From Marinobacter adhaerens HP15 (GTDB lineage Bacteria > Pseudomonadota > Gammaproteobacteria > Pseudomonadales > Oleiphilaceae), in assembly GCF_000166295.1 (NCBI RefSeq), contig NC_017506.1:2914001-2978000 (forward strand): 64,000 bases of DNA, given 5' to 3'. Under the pieces are notes generated by a model, which was not told the origin of the DNA, did not search any database, and was given only the letters and a program-made list of their open reading frames with translations. Numbering within the stretch: the first letter of the stretch is position 1; every line of letters begins with the position of its first letter. Position numbers and translations under genes: made by a program. Shown one piece after another: positions 26,280 through 35,782 of this stretch.

Positions 26280-26774
26280 TCAAGCACTCTCCTCCAAATG
26301 ACTGTCCAGATGGCTGTGCAAGCGGTTTCTCAGTGCACACAGCTCCGTCTTGAGATCTTCCAACTCGGCCAGTGAGCACCCCGAAGCGCTGGCGACGCGC
26401 TCCGGAACCCTGGCTGCAGCTTGCTGAAGGCTCCGGCCTTTCTCCGTAAGGAGAACGATTACCTGCCGCTCATCCTGGGGCGACCGCTGGCGCACCAGCA
26501 GGCCCTGCTTCTCGAGTCTTTTGACGAGCGGGGTCAGGGTGCCGTAATCCAGAAATAATCGTTCTTTCAGACCGGACACCCTGACGCCGTCGGTCTCCCA
26601 CAGAACCAGCATGACGAGGTACTGGGGATAGGTAAGCCCAAGTTCCGACAACAGCGGCTTGTACAGCTTGGTCATGGCCAGCGACGCTGAATACAGGGCA
26701 AAGCACATTTGCCGATCCAGTGTCAGCAGGTCATCTCCTGGAGCCGACTGATTGAAAGATTGATGCTCTGACAT
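26280..26774 (-). CDS. ohrR: MarR-family organic hydroperoxide sensor repressor
   Basis: A 164-residue MarR-type winged helix. The reactive Cys24 lies in DRQMCFALYSAS, the position of the peroxide-sensing cysteine in OhrR. The wing helix region reads DYGTLTPLVKRLEKQGLLVRQRS. Further cysteines (SGCSLAEL and ELCALRN) near the C-terminus could act as resolving thiols, as in two-Cys OhrR proteins. It precedes ohr in the same direction and is probably autoregulated. Confidence 0.93.
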   Translation of the reverse strand: MSEHQSFNQSAPGDDLLTLDRQMCFALYSASLAMTKLYKPLLSELGLTYPQYLVMLVLWETDGVRVSGLKERLFLDYGTLTPLVKRLEKQGLLVRQRSPQDERQVIVLLTEKGRSLQQAAARVPERVASASGCSLAELEDLKTELCALRNRLHSHLDSHLEESA

Positions 26775-26794
26775 TTAACTCGCTCACGATTACC

Positions 26795-26814
26795 TTGTGC
26801 ACGATTTAAATTAA
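26795..26814. promoter_or_regulatory. Candidate OhrR operator upstream of ohrR
   Basis: The 20-base region contains a GTGCAC core and an adjacent perfect palindrome ATTTAAAT, about 20 bp before the ohrR start. A+T-rich dyads at this place are usual for OhrR autoregulation. The exact box is not certain. Confidence 0.35.
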
Positions 26815-26837
26815 CGGATTGCCTGGAAGGATGCAAC

Positions 26838-26861
26838 CCCCGCCCGATTCAACGGGCGGGG
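26838..26861 (-). terminator. GC-rich hairpin after yqeY
   Basis: A 9-bp perfect stem CCCCGCCCG / CGGGCGGGG with a 6-base loop lies 14 bases after the yqeY stop and before the ohrR start. There is no good T-run, so it could attenuate or protect the transcript end rather than terminate alone. Confidence 0.45.
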
Positions 26862-26874
26862 ACGAAGCTATCGA

Positions 26875-27330
26875 TCAACCCGCCAGCGCAGCACGCACTT
26901 TCTTGCTCAAATGCCCCATCTCAACGCGGCCAAGCACCTGGGGTTTCAGTTCATTCATCACCTTACCCATGTCCTGCATGCCCTGGGCATCCGTTGAACT
27001 GATGGCCATCCGAATCAACCCGTCAAGATCATCCTCGCTGAGAGCCGCCGGCATGAACTCTTCAATGATCACCATTTCCGCTCGCTCTTTATCGCCCAGT
27101 TCCTCGCGGCCGGCTTCGTCGTACTGACTGGCCGCGTCGCGACGCTGTTTGAGCATCTTGTCCAGCACCTTGAGAACATCCTCGTCATTGAGCTCGCGGC
27201 GTTCATCAATCTCAATCTGCTTCACGGCAGACTGGGCCATGCGCAAAGTAACCAGGCGGGTTTTATCCTTGTTCCGCATTGCTTCTTTTACCGCGCTGTT
27301 CAGTTGTTCCTTAAGGGTTGGTGCCGTCAT
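26875..27330 (-). CDS. GatB/YqeY domain protein
   Basis: A 151-residue, fully helical protein of normal YqeY length. The signatures LRMAQSAVKQIEIDERRELNDEDVLKVL and the closing GRVEMGHLSKKVRAAL are split by a helical linker. The family resembles the tRNA-binding tail of GatB, but these stand-alone proteins have no firmly assigned function. A GGAGA site precedes the ATG. It is divergent from ltaE, and no rpsU or dnaG lies near it, unlike in many gammaproteobacteria. Confidence 0.9.
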   Translation of the reverse strand: MTAPTLKEQLNSAVKEAMRNKDKTRLVTLRMAQSAVKQIEIDERRELNDEDVLKVLDKMLKQRRDAASQYDEAGREELGDKERAEMVIIEEFMPAALSEDDLDGLIRMAISSTDAQGMQDMGKVMNELKPQVLGRVEMGHLSKKVRAALAG

Positions 27331-27465
27331 TGCTGATCTCCTGTTGTTTGGCTTTGTTCTGTTTTATGGGGACGAATCGGGAATAATGCAAAGGGTGGGA
27401 ATTCCATGATTCCTGCTGCACTGTAGAATGCAGACATCCGAGGAAAGAAAAAGGCGCCAGGAACA

Positions 27466-28476
27466 ATGATTGATTTCCGCAGCGATACTGTGACCCGCCC
27501 TACCCCCGAGATGCGCGAAGCCATGGCCAGCGCCGAGGTTGGAGACGATGTCTATGGCGACGACCCTACAGTTAACAGCCTGCAGGCCTACGCCGCCGAG
27601 AGGCTCGGCTTCGAAGCGGCCCTTTTTACTGCCACAGGCACCCAGGCCAACCTGCTTGCCATCATGAGCCATTGTGGCCGCGGGGATGAGTATCTCTGTG
27701 GCCAGTCCGCTCACAATTACAAGTACGAGGGCGGAGGCGCCGCGGTGCTGGGCAGTGTCCAGCCCCAACCGATCGAGAACGAGCCGGACGGGAGCATTGA
27801 TCTGGAAAAAGCCCGGGCCGCGATCAAGGCGGACGATTTTCATTTTGCCGTCACCCGTCTGCTCTCCCTTGAGAACACCATCGGAGGCAAAGTACTGCCC
27901 CTCGATTACCAGGCGCAGGCCCGTGCGTTCTGCGACGAACACGGGCTTCTTCTGCACCTGGACGGCGCCCGTATTTTCAATGCCGCCGTAAAATCAAACT
28001 GCGATGTCACCGAAATAACCCGGCACTACGATTCCGTCAGCGTGTGTCTGTCCAAAGGCCTGGGCGCACCGGTCGGATCGCTGTTGCTGGGGTCGGAATC
28101 ATTCATCAAGCGGGCCACCCGGCTGCGCAAAATGGTGGGAGGCGGCATGCGCCAGGCCGGCATTCTGGCCGCCGCGGGACGTATCGCGCTCGAAAAGGGG
28201 CCGCTTAGACTGCTCGAGGACCATGAAAACGCCGAATACCTGAGCAACGGCCTGGCAAAGATTCCGGAACTTGAGGTCAACCCGGCCAGTACCCAGACCA
28301 ACATCGTTTACGCAAGGTGCAAGGCGGGCCAGGCGTCACAGCTGAAAGACTACCTGGCCGAACAGGGCATCCTGATTACGGCCGGAGACCCGATCCGCTT
28401 TGTGACCCACCAGGATGTCAGCCGTGAGGATGTCGACACGCTGCTGACGGCCATCCGGCAATTCTACCCGTCCTGA
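27466..28476 (+). CDS. ltaE: Low-specificity L-threonine aldolase
   Basis: A 336-residue PLP-dependent fold-type I enzyme cleaving L-threonine and L-allo-threonine to glycine and acetaldehyde. The PLP lysine is Lys197 in VCLSKGLGAPVGS, and the active-site His83 lies in SAHNYKYEGGG; both match E. coli LtaE numbering. The N-terminal FRSDTVTRPT is diagnostic. It is followed by a strong bidirectional hairpin and is convergent with a BCCT transporter. Confidence 0.94.
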   Translation: MIDFRSDTVTRPTPEMREAMASAEVGDDVYGDDPTVNSLQAYAAERLGFEAALFTATGTQANLLAIMSHCGRGDEYLCGQSAHNYKYEGGGAAVLGSVQPQPIENEPDGSIDLEKARAAIKADDFHFAVTRLLSLENTIGGKVLPLDYQAQARAFCDEHGLLLHLDGARIFNAAVKSNCDVTEITRHYDSVSVCLSKGLGAPVGSLLLGSESFIKRATRLRKMVGGGMRQAGILAAAGRIALEKGPLRLLEDHENAEYLSNGLAKIPELEVNPASTQTNIVYARCKAGQASQLKDYLAEQGILITAGDPIRFVTHQDVSREDVDTLLTAIRQFYPS

Positions 28477-28492
28477 CCGGATACTCTCGCTC

Positions 28493-28523
28493 AAAAAAGG
28501 GCCCCTCAATGAGGGGCCCTTCC
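28493..28523. terminator. Bidirectional intrinsic terminator
   Basis: An 11-bp perfect stem AAGGGCCCCTC / GAGGGGCCCTT with a 3-base loop lies between convergent ltaE and the BCCT gene. Six A on the left side give a T-run for the minus-strand transcript, so it mainly terminates the transporter mRNA and probably ltaE as well. Confidence 0.9.
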
Positions 28524-28548
28524 AGCGTCACCTTATATCAGCCTGGGG

Positions 28549-30144
28549 TTACACCATCTTGCCTTCGGCAATCAGCAAGCGGCGTTCATGATGAAGGCCT
28601 TTGAACAGGCTGTAGGTCATCACCAACAGCACCAGCGTAAACGGCAGCCCGACACTCAGGGCGCCAGCTTGCAGAGCGTTGAGGGCTTGTTCACCGCCAA
28701 CGAACAGAAGCACCCCGGCAATTGTCCCTTCAGTGACCGCCCAGAAGATGCGCTGGGCTTTCGGGGCATCGGTCTTGCCGCCAGACGTGATGCTGTCAAT
28801 CACCAGGGAACCGGAATCTGAGGATGTGACGAAGAACGTCAACACCAGAGTGATCCCGATAAACGAGGTGATTCCAGACAATGAGATATTTTCCAGCATC
28901 TGGAACATGGCCAACGACACTTCGGTAAGACCCTCGGAACCCAACACGCCAATCTCGTTCTGGACCTGATTTAGCGCCCCGCCTCCGAATGCGCTCATCC
29001 AGAACAGAGTAATGATGGTCGGGATGATCAGAACCGCCGTGACGAACTCACGCACCGTGCGGCCATGGGATACCCGCGCGATAAACATACCTACGAACGG
29101 TGACCAGGAAATCCACCAGGCCCAGTAGAAGACCGTCCAACCATGGAACCAGGTGGTGTCTTCCTCGCGGCCAAAGGGATTACTGAGCGAGAACATATTG
29201 GACGCGTAGGAGACCGACGTATCCCAGAGCCACTGGAACACGGCGAGTGTGGGGCCGGCAAATATTACAAACAGAAGCAGCAGCCCGGCCATGATCATGT
29301 TCGCGTTACTGAGAATCCGGACACCACCATGGATCCCCCGAATCACGGAGAGGGTAGCAACAGCCGTAACGCCGGCGATCACGCCGACCTGAATATTCAG
29401 GCCTCCCTCAATATCAAACAGGTAGGAAATACCGGATGCCGCTTGCTGGGCGCCAAACCCGAGCGAGGTTGCAAGACCAAAGATGGTCGCCAGTACCGAC
29501 ACGGTGTCGATGACATTACCGGGCCATCCCCAGACCTTGTCTCCCAGAATTGGAAAAAAGGCAGAGCGAATGGTTAGCGGCAGGCCTTTATTAAAGGCAA
29601 AAAACGACAGCGAGAGCCCGACAATCGCGTAGATTGCCCAGGGATGCAGACCCCAGTGGTACATCGTTGCGCCCATCGCAAGGCGGGCACCCTCAGCAGT
29701 GTTTGGCTCAACACCCAGGGGCGTTCCATACCAGTCGGTGTAATAGGCCACCGGCTCGGCAACCGACCAGAACATAAGCCCTGTACCCATACCAGCTGCG
29801 AACAACATGGCAAACCAGGACAGCAGAGAGAACTCTGGCTTGGCATCAAGCCCGCCAATCCTAATCTTGCCCACCGGCATGAAAATAAGGGCCAGACAGA
29901 AAACAACAAACAGGTTTGCGCTGAGAAGAAAGCCCCAGTCGAACACAGCGATCGCACCATTCTTGGCGCTATCGAGCAACTCCTTTGCACCTGCGGGGAA
30001 AATAAGTGTTCCGACAACGAAGGCAACAATCAGGATTGCGGTTAACGGAAATACGATGTTGTGGATATCGAAGCCGAACTTCTCGATATTATCCTGACCG
30101 GCTACGTAGTCGGTCTGATAATCGTCTGAAATGACGTCACCCAA
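28549..30144 (-). CDS. BCCT family betaine/choline/carnitine transporter
   Basis: A 531-residue protein with twelve membrane helices. The sodium-coupled BCCT glycine motif appears as GMGTGLMFWSVAEP, and the signature region is FYWAWWISWSPFVGMFIAR. The conserved MYHWGLHPWAIY segment is present. It imports a quaternary ammonium osmolyte such as glycine betaine, in line with a marine life style. The start is TTG at 30144 with an AGGAG site eight bases upstream. No bet genes are adjacent. The short C-terminal tail is less charged than in osmosensing BetP. Confidence 0.93.
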   Translation of the reverse strand: MGDVISDDYQTDYVAGQDNIEKFGFDIHNIVFPLTAILIVAFVVGTLIFPAGAKELLDSAKNGAIAVFDWGFLLSANLFVVFCLALIFMPVGKIRIGGLDAKPEFSLLSWFAMLFAAGMGTGLMFWSVAEPVAYYTDWYGTPLGVEPNTAEGARLAMGATMYHWGLHPWAIYAIVGLSLSFFAFNKGLPLTIRSAFFPILGDKVWGWPGNVIDTVSVLATIFGLATSLGFGAQQAASGISYLFDIEGGLNIQVGVIAGVTAVATLSVIRGIHGGVRILSNANMIMAGLLLLFVIFAGPTLAVFQWLWDTSVSYASNMFSLSNPFGREEDTTWFHGWTVFYWAWWISWSPFVGMFIARVSHGRTVREFVTAVLIIPTIITLFWMSAFGGGALNQVQNEIGVLGSEGLTEVSLAMFQMLENISLSGITSFIGITLVLTFFVTSSDSGSLVIDSITSGGKTDAPKAQRIFWAVTEGTIAGVLLFVGGEQALNALQAGALSVGLPFTLVLLVMTYSLFKGLHHERRLLIAEGKMV

Positions 30145-30298
30145 TGTGAGGACTCCTATGACTGCATAACCCGGCAGTCGGTTGGAAAGTTTACCTCTCT
30201 AAGTGCCACCCCAATATTTTGAACTCTAAGAATTAAAATTTCCAACTCTGTTAGACTTGTGCGGTACGAATCCTCGCAACGCCTGAAGGTTCCCGCTG

Positions 30299-31192
30299 AT
30301 GAAACTCAACCCCTTTAACACCCGCATCGGTCTGGCTCTGGGAGGCGGCGCTGCCAAAGGCATTGCGCACATTGGTGTGCTGAAAGCGTTTGAAGAAGAG
30401 CAAATCAAGATTCATTGCATTTCGGGCACGAGCGCCGGCGCGCTTATCGCGAGCTATTACGCTTTCGGCCGCCAGGCGGAATCCATCCTCAGCATTTGCT
30501 CAACGCTGAACCTCTCCAAAATCATCAACTTTACCTTTGAGCGCGGAGGGCTGTTCAGCACCAACGCCATTCGGGAGATGATTCACCGCGATCTGGGCGA
30601 TGTCCGGATCGAGGACGCCGAGATTCCGCTGGCCATCTGTGCCACGGATATCGAAACCGGCGAACAATTGATCTTCCGGGAAGGCAATCTGGCGGATGTC
30701 GTGTGCGCCTCAATGGCGGTTCCCGGCCTGTTTGTACCTGTTGAAATCGATGGGCGGATTCTGGTGGACGGGGGGCTGGTGGAAAACGTCCCCATTTCGC
30801 CATTGGCCAAAATGGGTGCTGGTATTACGGTGGCCGTTGATCTCAGCCATGTCAGCCGTTATCCGAAGCCGGACAACACCTTCGATGTCATTTCCAACGC
30901 CATCAACATTGGCATCGATTTCAACACCCGCAAGCAACTGAAGCATGCCGACATATCGGTACCTCTGGACCTGAGCGACTACAGCCTTACCAATAACGCC
31001 GACCGCGTTGACGAGCTTTATCGGGAAGGCTATCACCCGATGAAGAAGAAGATCCGCCAGGTACTCTGGTACAAACGGATGCATGTTGCCATCAGTCTTC
31101 TGAAAACAACGCGAACGTTGATGCCCTTCAAGGTGCCCGAGATTCTGAAGGAGCTCAGGCGCCACGGCTTTGCGGTGCGCAATCGTAATTAG
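30299..31192 (+). CDS. Patatin-like phospholipase (RssA type)
   Basis: A 297-residue patatin fold with a Ser-Asp dyad: Ser45 in GTSAGAL and Asp157 in LVDGGLVENVP. The oxyanion loop is LGGGAAKGIAHIGVL. No signal peptide or membrane segment is visible, so it should act in the cytoplasm or at the inner membrane face. Closest in style to RssA/YlbK-like acyl hydrolases. The ribosome-binding site is weak. Confidence 0.9.
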   Translation: MKLNPFNTRIGLALGGGAAKGIAHIGVLKAFEEEQIKIHCISGTSAGALIASYYAFGRQAESILSICSTLNLSKIINFTFERGGLFSTNAIREMIHRDLGDVRIEDAEIPLAICATDIETGEQLIFREGNLADVVCASMAVPGLFVPVEIDGRILVDGGLVENVPISPLAKMGAGITVAVDLSHVSRYPKPDNTFDVISNAINIGIDFNTRKQLKHADISVPLDLSDYSLTNNADRVDELYREGYHPMKKKIRQVLWYKRMHVAISLLKTTRTLMPFKVPEILKELRRHGFAVRNRN

Positions 31193-31282
31193 CCACTTAA
31201 TCACCGCCAGCGGTGAACCAAAACGCTCTTTGCAGACTACTCTTCACACCCGACCATTTTTCAATGCGAACGGAGCTTGCGC

Positions 31283-31951
31283 ATGATTACAGTTCACCAC
31301 CTCAACAATTCCCGCTCACAGCGCGTTCTCTGGATGCTGGAAGAACTGGGTGTTCCCTACGAGATCAAGCATTACCAGCGAGATCCCAAGACCATGCTGG
31401 CCCCCGAAAGCCTGAAAAAGGTGCACCCGCTTGGAAAATCCCCGGTGATCACAGACGGCGATCTGGTGGTTGCCGAATCCGGTGCCATCATCGAATACCT
31501 GGCGCACACCTACGGCAAAGACACCATGCTCCCGGAGAGCGGGGGGCAAGCCTGGCTCGACTACACCTATTGGTTGCACTACGCCGAAGGCTCATTGATG
31601 CCGCCTCTGGTGTTGCGCCTTGTCTTCGAAAAGGTAAAAACCAGCCCGATGCCGTTCTTTGTTAAACCTGTCGCCAAAGGCATTTCGGACAAAACCAACG
31701 AGATGTTTATCGGCCCGATGATCAAGACCCACCTGGATTTCGTGGAAAGCCATCTGGCGAAGAACACCTGGTTCCTGGGGGACAAACTGAGCGCGGCGGA
31801 CATCCAGATGAGCTTCCCGCTTGAGGCTTCCGTAGCCAGGGGCATCGTCGGCAGGAACCGGCCTCACATCAGCGGATGGGTCAAACGCGTTCATGCCCGA
31901 CCGGCTTATCAGAGGGCGCTCGAGAAAGGCGGTGATTACGACTTCGCCTGA
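31283..31951 (+). CDS. Glutathione S-transferase
   Basis: A 222-residue cytosolic GST. The N-terminal thioredoxin-like domain contains HHLNNSRSQRVLWMLEEL, the cis-Pro in GKSPVITDG, and the glutathione-binding ESGAIIEYL. The helical C-terminal domain contains LSAADIQMSFPLE. Ser or Asn near residue 8-9 is the probable thiol-activating residue. The ATG at 31283 follows a CGGAG site by seven bases; an upstream TTG is less likely. The substrate is not evident. Confidence 0.92.
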   Translation: MITVHHLNNSRSQRVLWMLEELGVPYEIKHYQRDPKTMLAPESLKKVHPLGKSPVITDGDLVVAESGAIIEYLAHTYGKDTMLPESGGQAWLDYTYWLHYAEGSLMPPLVLRLVFEKVKTSPMPFFVKPVAKGISDKTNEMFIGPMIKTHLDFVESHLAKNTWFLGDKLSAADIQMSFPLEASVARGIVGRNRPHISGWVKRVHARPAYQRALEKGGDYDFA

Positions 31952-32017
31952 AGACCGGCGATCCGATTGCGGCTAAAAGGAGTACCAAATACTGAATTCA
32001 CGGATGGAGATACTGGA

Positions 32018-32395
32018 ATGAAAGAAGTTCGCAGAACCACGCTACCCGTTGTGGAAATGGCGAAAAGCAACGAAGAGTTCCGGCAGGTATTATGGACCGG
32101 AGATCATACGCAACTCGTTCTGATGGCCATTCCCGAAGGCGGCGAGATTGGCGGCGAAGTTCACGAGGGACATGATCAACTGCTTTATTTCGTCTCGGGC
32201 GAGGGAGAAGCGACGATCGGCGAAACGAAGGTACCTGTAAAGGCGGGCGACGTCAGCATCGTGCCCTCGGGTACCTTTCACAACTTCCGTAACACCGGAA
32301 ACGGCATGCTCAAGCTTTACACAACCTACTGCCCACCAGAGCACGCCCCGGGAACCGAGCATGAAACCAAACAGGAAGCTGATGCCGCGGAATGA
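32018..32395 (+). CDS. Cupin domain protein
   Basis: A 125-residue single-domain cupin. Motif 1 is GGEVHEGHDQLLYFVSGEG with metal-ligand His residues and Glu, and motif 2 is VPSGTFHNFRN with the final His. The intact His set suggests a bound metal. Similar stand-alone cupins include mannose-6-phosphate isomerase-like proteins, but no substrate is indicated. The start at 32018 follows a GGAGA site; the longer in-frame start has none. It ends 9 bp from a convergent hydrolase. Confidence 0.87.
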   Translation: MKEVRRTTLPVVEMAKSNEEFRQVLWTGDHTQLVLMAIPEGGEIGGEVHEGHDQLLYFVSGEGEATIGETKVPVKAGDVSIVPSGTFHNFRNTGNGMLKLYTTYCPPEHAPGTEHETKQEADAAE

Positions 32396-32404
32396 ATCCG
32401 CGGC

Positions 32405-33190
32405 CTACAGTCGCTTCAAGAAATTATCCAATGCCTGATTAACCGGATCCGGGTGCGAAAGATTTGCGGCGTGCCCGGCACCGGGAATCACGACCAGTTC
32501 GGCATCCGGGATTTCGTCCGCCATCACCTGTGCCCGCTCCATCGGAATCGCAATGTCAGCATCGCCATGGATAATAAGCGTGGGCTGGGAAACCTCTGAA
32601 AGACGTTCTGTCAGGTCATCGCGGCTTGCCAGCGTCTGGAAATTGTTGCCGATGTTTGCCGCCGACATCGTTTTCCACTTTTCCTTCCAGTGTTCACTGT
32701 CAGGGTAATCACTTCCCAGAATGATGTTGGCAATGGTGGTACCCACTTCCGGGGTCAGCCCCTGCTCCATAAAAGAACTGATCAGTTGCTGGTAGAGGGG
32801 CAGTTTTTCTTCCTGCTCGGTGCCTGCCTGGCTATCAAGCATCACCAGGCCGACCACCCGATCAGGATGAGTCAGAGCACACCGTAGTGACAGAAAACCA
32901 CCCTGAGACATCCCTACCAGAACGGCTTTTTCTACGCCCAGATGCGTGAGCAGTGCAGCCAGGTCATCTGCCGAGTCGTAGTAACTGAAGGGTTCGGGCT
33001 GGGCAACGGCGGTGAGCCCGTGCCCACGCTCATCCCAGGTGATACAACGGAAACGGTCGCGAAACGCCGACACCTGCGGAGCAAACATTTCGTGATCCAT
33101 CAGCAGACCGTGCGAGAACACCACGACCGGTCCAGTCCCGCCAGTGTCCTCGTAGTAAAGCCTTTGGCCATTTACCTCGGCGAAAGCCAT
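32405..33190 (-). CDS. Alpha/beta hydrolase
   Basis: A 261-residue hydrolase. The oxyanion HG is in FSHGLLMDHEM, the nucleophile Ser in GMSQGGFLS, the acid Asp in HGDADIAIP and the catalytic His in GAGHAANLSHP. The pattern resembles 3-oxoadipate enol-lactonase-like or haloperoxidase-like esterases. The start at 33190 follows an AGAGGA site by six bases, better than the longer in-frame option. The substrate is unknown. It is divergent from the GMC oxidoreductase gene. Confidence 0.88.
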   Translation of the reverse strand: MAFAEVNGQRLYYEDTGGTGPVVVFSHGLLMDHEMFAPQVSAFRDRFRCITWDERGHGLTAVAQPEPFSYYDSADDLAALLTHLGVEKAVLVGMSQGGFLSLRCALTHPDRVVGLVMLDSQAGTEQEEKLPLYQQLISSFMEQGLTPEVGTTIANIILGSDYPDSEHWKEKWKTMSAANIGNNFQTLASRDDLTERLSEVSQPTLIIHGDADIAIPMERAQVMADEIPDAELVVIPGAGHAANLSHPDPVNQALDNFLKRL

Positions 33191-33376
33191 CACACATCCT
33201 CTTTTGTTGTTTGTTGTCGGATCAGCATAGCATCCTATGCTCTTAGCAGTCTGTCCATCGGCCAAGAGGCGCTCGGCCAGGCGATGGTCTAACCTTGATC
33301 CTGCATCTCGTTGACTGCTGCCTTTTCTGGCTCAGGAAAGCGTACACCCAAAACAAAAACAGGAACCGGGGACCGT

Positions 33377-34990
33377 ATGATTTTTGATTACATCATTGTA
33401 GGTGGCGGATCGGCTGGCGCCGTGATGGCGGCGCGATTGAGTGAGGACCCTGATGTCAGCGTCTGTCTCCTGGAGGCAGGTGGCAAGGGCGATCACTTGC
33501 TGACCCGCGCGCCAGCTGGTGTGGTCGCAATCATGCCCGGCCATGGCAAAATCAATAACTGGGCGCTCAATACAGAGCAGCAGCCCGAGCTGGCCGGGCG
33601 TCGAGGATTCCAACCCAGAGGCCGTGGGCTGGGTGGTTCCAGCCTGATCAACGCAATGCTTTATGTGCGTGGACACAGCGCTGATTATGATGGATGGGCC
33701 GAGCTGGGTTGCGACGGATGGGGATGGGATGATGTTTTGCCCTACTTCCGCAAAGCGGAATGCCATGAAGGTGGAGCCAGCGAATATCATGGGGCCGATG
33801 GTCCATTGCATGTTTGCAAACAGCGATCACCAAGGCCCATTTCCGAAGCCTTTATCGAGGCGGCTAAAGAGCGAGGCTATCCCGCAAGCGAGGATTTCAA
33901 TACCGGCGACAACGAGGGCGTTGGCCTCTTTGAAGTTACCCAGTTTCATGACACCGAACGCAATGGTGAACGCTGCTCCACCGCTGCGGCGTATTTGTAT
34001 CCGATCATAGAACAGCGCAACAACCTAAAGGTTGTGACCGGTGCCCGTGCGACCCGAATTCTTTTTAACGGAAAACGTGCTTCCGGCGTTGAGTATCGAC
34101 TCAAGGGCCAATCGCTCACGGCCTCAGCAAACCGCGAAGTCATCCTATCCGCCGGTGCCTTCGGCTCCCCGCAGTTACTTCAGCTATCCGGAGTGGGAAA
34201 TCCCGACGACATCCTCCCGCATGGAATTCCCATGGTTCACGAGCTGCCGGGCGTCGGCCGAAATCTGCAGGATCATCTGGATTTCATTCTGGCCTACAAG
34301 TCCGCGGATACCGATAACTTTGGCTTCAGTTTAACGGGCATGAAAAACATGCTTCGCCATTCCCTCCAATGGCGAACGGATGGGACGGGTATGATTGCCT
34401 CGCCCTTTGCAGAGGGGGCGGCATTCCTGAAGTCTGACCCGGAGCAGGACAAGCCAGACCTGCAGCTGCACTTCGTCGTCTCCATCGTGGAGGATCATGC
34501 CCGTAAACTGCATTGGGGACACGGCTTCAGTTGCCACGTCTGCAACCTGCGGCCGAAATCCCGAGGGCGTGTTTTTCTGCTCAGCGCCGACCCAATGGCC
34601 GATCCCGGCATCGACCCCAACTATCTGTCCGATCCAGACGACCTGAATCTGACTATCAAAGGCGCAAAAATCACCCGGGAGATTCTCGAAGGGCCTGCAC
34701 TCTCGCCGTACCGACAATCCGAAATGTTCGGCGTTCACGACGGCATGAGCGATGAGGAGTGGGAACGCCACATTCGCGCCCGCGCGGATACGATCTATCA
34801 CCCGGTAGGCACCTGCAAGATGGGCATAGATGATCTGGCCGTGGTTGACTCCAGCCTCAAGGTTCACGGGCTTGAGGGTTTGCGGGTGGTCGACGCTTCA
34901 GTCATGCCGACTTTGATTGGTGGTAACACCAACGCCCCGACGATCATGATTGCTGAAAAGAACGCCGATACGATTCGAACCGGCGGATAA
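33377..34990 (+). CDS. GMC family flavin-dependent alcohol/choline dehydrogenase
   Basis: A 537-residue FAD enzyme of the glucose-methanol-choline family. The dinucleotide motif VGGGSAGAVMAARL begins at residue 8 and the GMC signature GRGLGGSSLINAM follows near residue 80. The catalytic His is in YHPVGTCKMG and the second active-site residue is the Asn in GGNTNAPTIMIAE. It oxidises a primary alcohol; AlkJ-type and choline dehydrogenases are the closest styles. No betB aldehyde dehydrogenase is adjacent, so choline is not the obvious substrate. An SDR gene follows 22 bp later. Confidence 0.9.
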   Translation: MIFDYIIVGGGSAGAVMAARLSEDPDVSVCLLEAGGKGDHLLTRAPAGVVAIMPGHGKINNWALNTEQQPELAGRRGFQPRGRGLGGSSLINAMLYVRGHSADYDGWAELGCDGWGWDDVLPYFRKAECHEGGASEYHGADGPLHVCKQRSPRPISEAFIEAAKERGYPASEDFNTGDNEGVGLFEVTQFHDTERNGERCSTAAAYLYPIIEQRNNLKVVTGARATRILFNGKRASGVEYRLKGQSLTASANREVILSAGAFGSPQLLQLSGVGNPDDILPHGIPMVHELPGVGRNLQDHLDFILAYKSADTDNFGFSLTGMKNMLRHSLQWRTDGTGMIASPFAEGAAFLKSDPEQDKPDLQLHFVVSIVEDHARKLHWGHGFSCHVCNLRPKSRGRVFLLSADPMADPGIDPNYLSDPDDLNLTIKGAKITREILEGPALSPYRQSEMFGVHDGMSDEEWERHIRARADTIYHPVGTCKMGIDDLAVVDSSLKVHGLEGLRVVDASVMPTLIGGNTNAPTIMIAEKNADTIRTGG

Positions 34991-35012
34991 TGGCCTCACT
35001 AAAGGTGGCAAA

Positions 35013-35744
35013 ATGACAACAACAGACAAACCAGTTGCTCTAATCATCGGGGCCGGAGACCACCTCGGCTCTGCCATCGCCCGGCGCTTTGCAAAGGAAG
35101 GCTTCCACCTTGTGGTCACCCGCCGGCGCGGGGATCTTGATCTTCTCAGCTCGGAAATTCAGGCTCTCGGCTCGAGCGCGACAGCCATCCATTCCGATGC
35201 AAGGGACGAAGACCAAGTCATTGAGCTGGTTGAACGCGTTGAGTCAGAGCATGGCCCAATACGGGTAGCCGTCTTCAACGTGGGCGGAAACGTTCGATAC
35301 GATATCTGCGAGACCAGCACCCGGATCTACCGGAAAGTCTGGGAGATGTGCGCACTGGCCGGGTTTCTGGTCGGGCGCGAGGTCGCAAAGAAAATGCTGC
35401 AACGCAATGAAGGCACACTCCTCTTTACCGGCGCCTCCGCCAGCCTCCGCGGCGGACGCGGCTTTGCGGCCTTTGCCGGCGGCAAGCATGCGCTGCGCGC
35501 CCTGGCGCAAAGCATGGCAAGGGAATTGGGCCCGCAAGGGATACACGTCGCTCACGTGGTGGTGGATGGCCTCATCCGCAATGAAGCCACGGCAGAATTT
35601 TTGCCGGACCTCTATGCGAGCAAGGGCGAGGACGGCATTATCGAGCCCGACGACCTCGCGGAAATCTATTGGCAGCTACACAACCAGCCACGCTCAGCCT
35701 GGACTTTCGAGCTCGATGCTCGGCCTTTCTCAGAGAAGTGGTAG
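35013..35744 (+). CDS. SDR-fold protein lacking the catalytic Tyr
   Basis: A 243-residue short-chain dehydrogenase fold. The nucleotide loop is GAGDHLGSAIA and strand 4 carries NVGG in place of NNAG. The YxxxK position reads Phe154-Ala-Gly-Gly-Lys158, so the proton-donating Tyr is replaced. This Phe form is seen in a subfamily with the following GIHVAHVVVDG segment, as here. Activity may be absent or use a changed mechanism. An AAAGGTGG site precedes ATG 35013. It lies directly behind the GMC gene and is probably in its operon. Confidence 0.85.
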   Translation: MTTTDKPVALIIGAGDHLGSAIARRFAKEGFHLVVTRRRGDLDLLSSEIQALGSSATAIHSDARDEDQVIELVERVESEHGPIRVAVFNVGGNVRYDICETSTRIYRKVWEMCALAGFLVGREVAKKMLQRNEGTLLFTGASASLRGGRGFAAFAGGKHALRALAQSMARELGPQGIHVAHVVVDGLIRNEATAEFLPDLYASKGEDGIIEPDDLAEIYWQLHNQPRSAWTFELDARPFSEKW

Positions 35745-35782
35745 CTGTCTTTCGAATTCGAGGTTGGGGATTCCCTGCCTAA

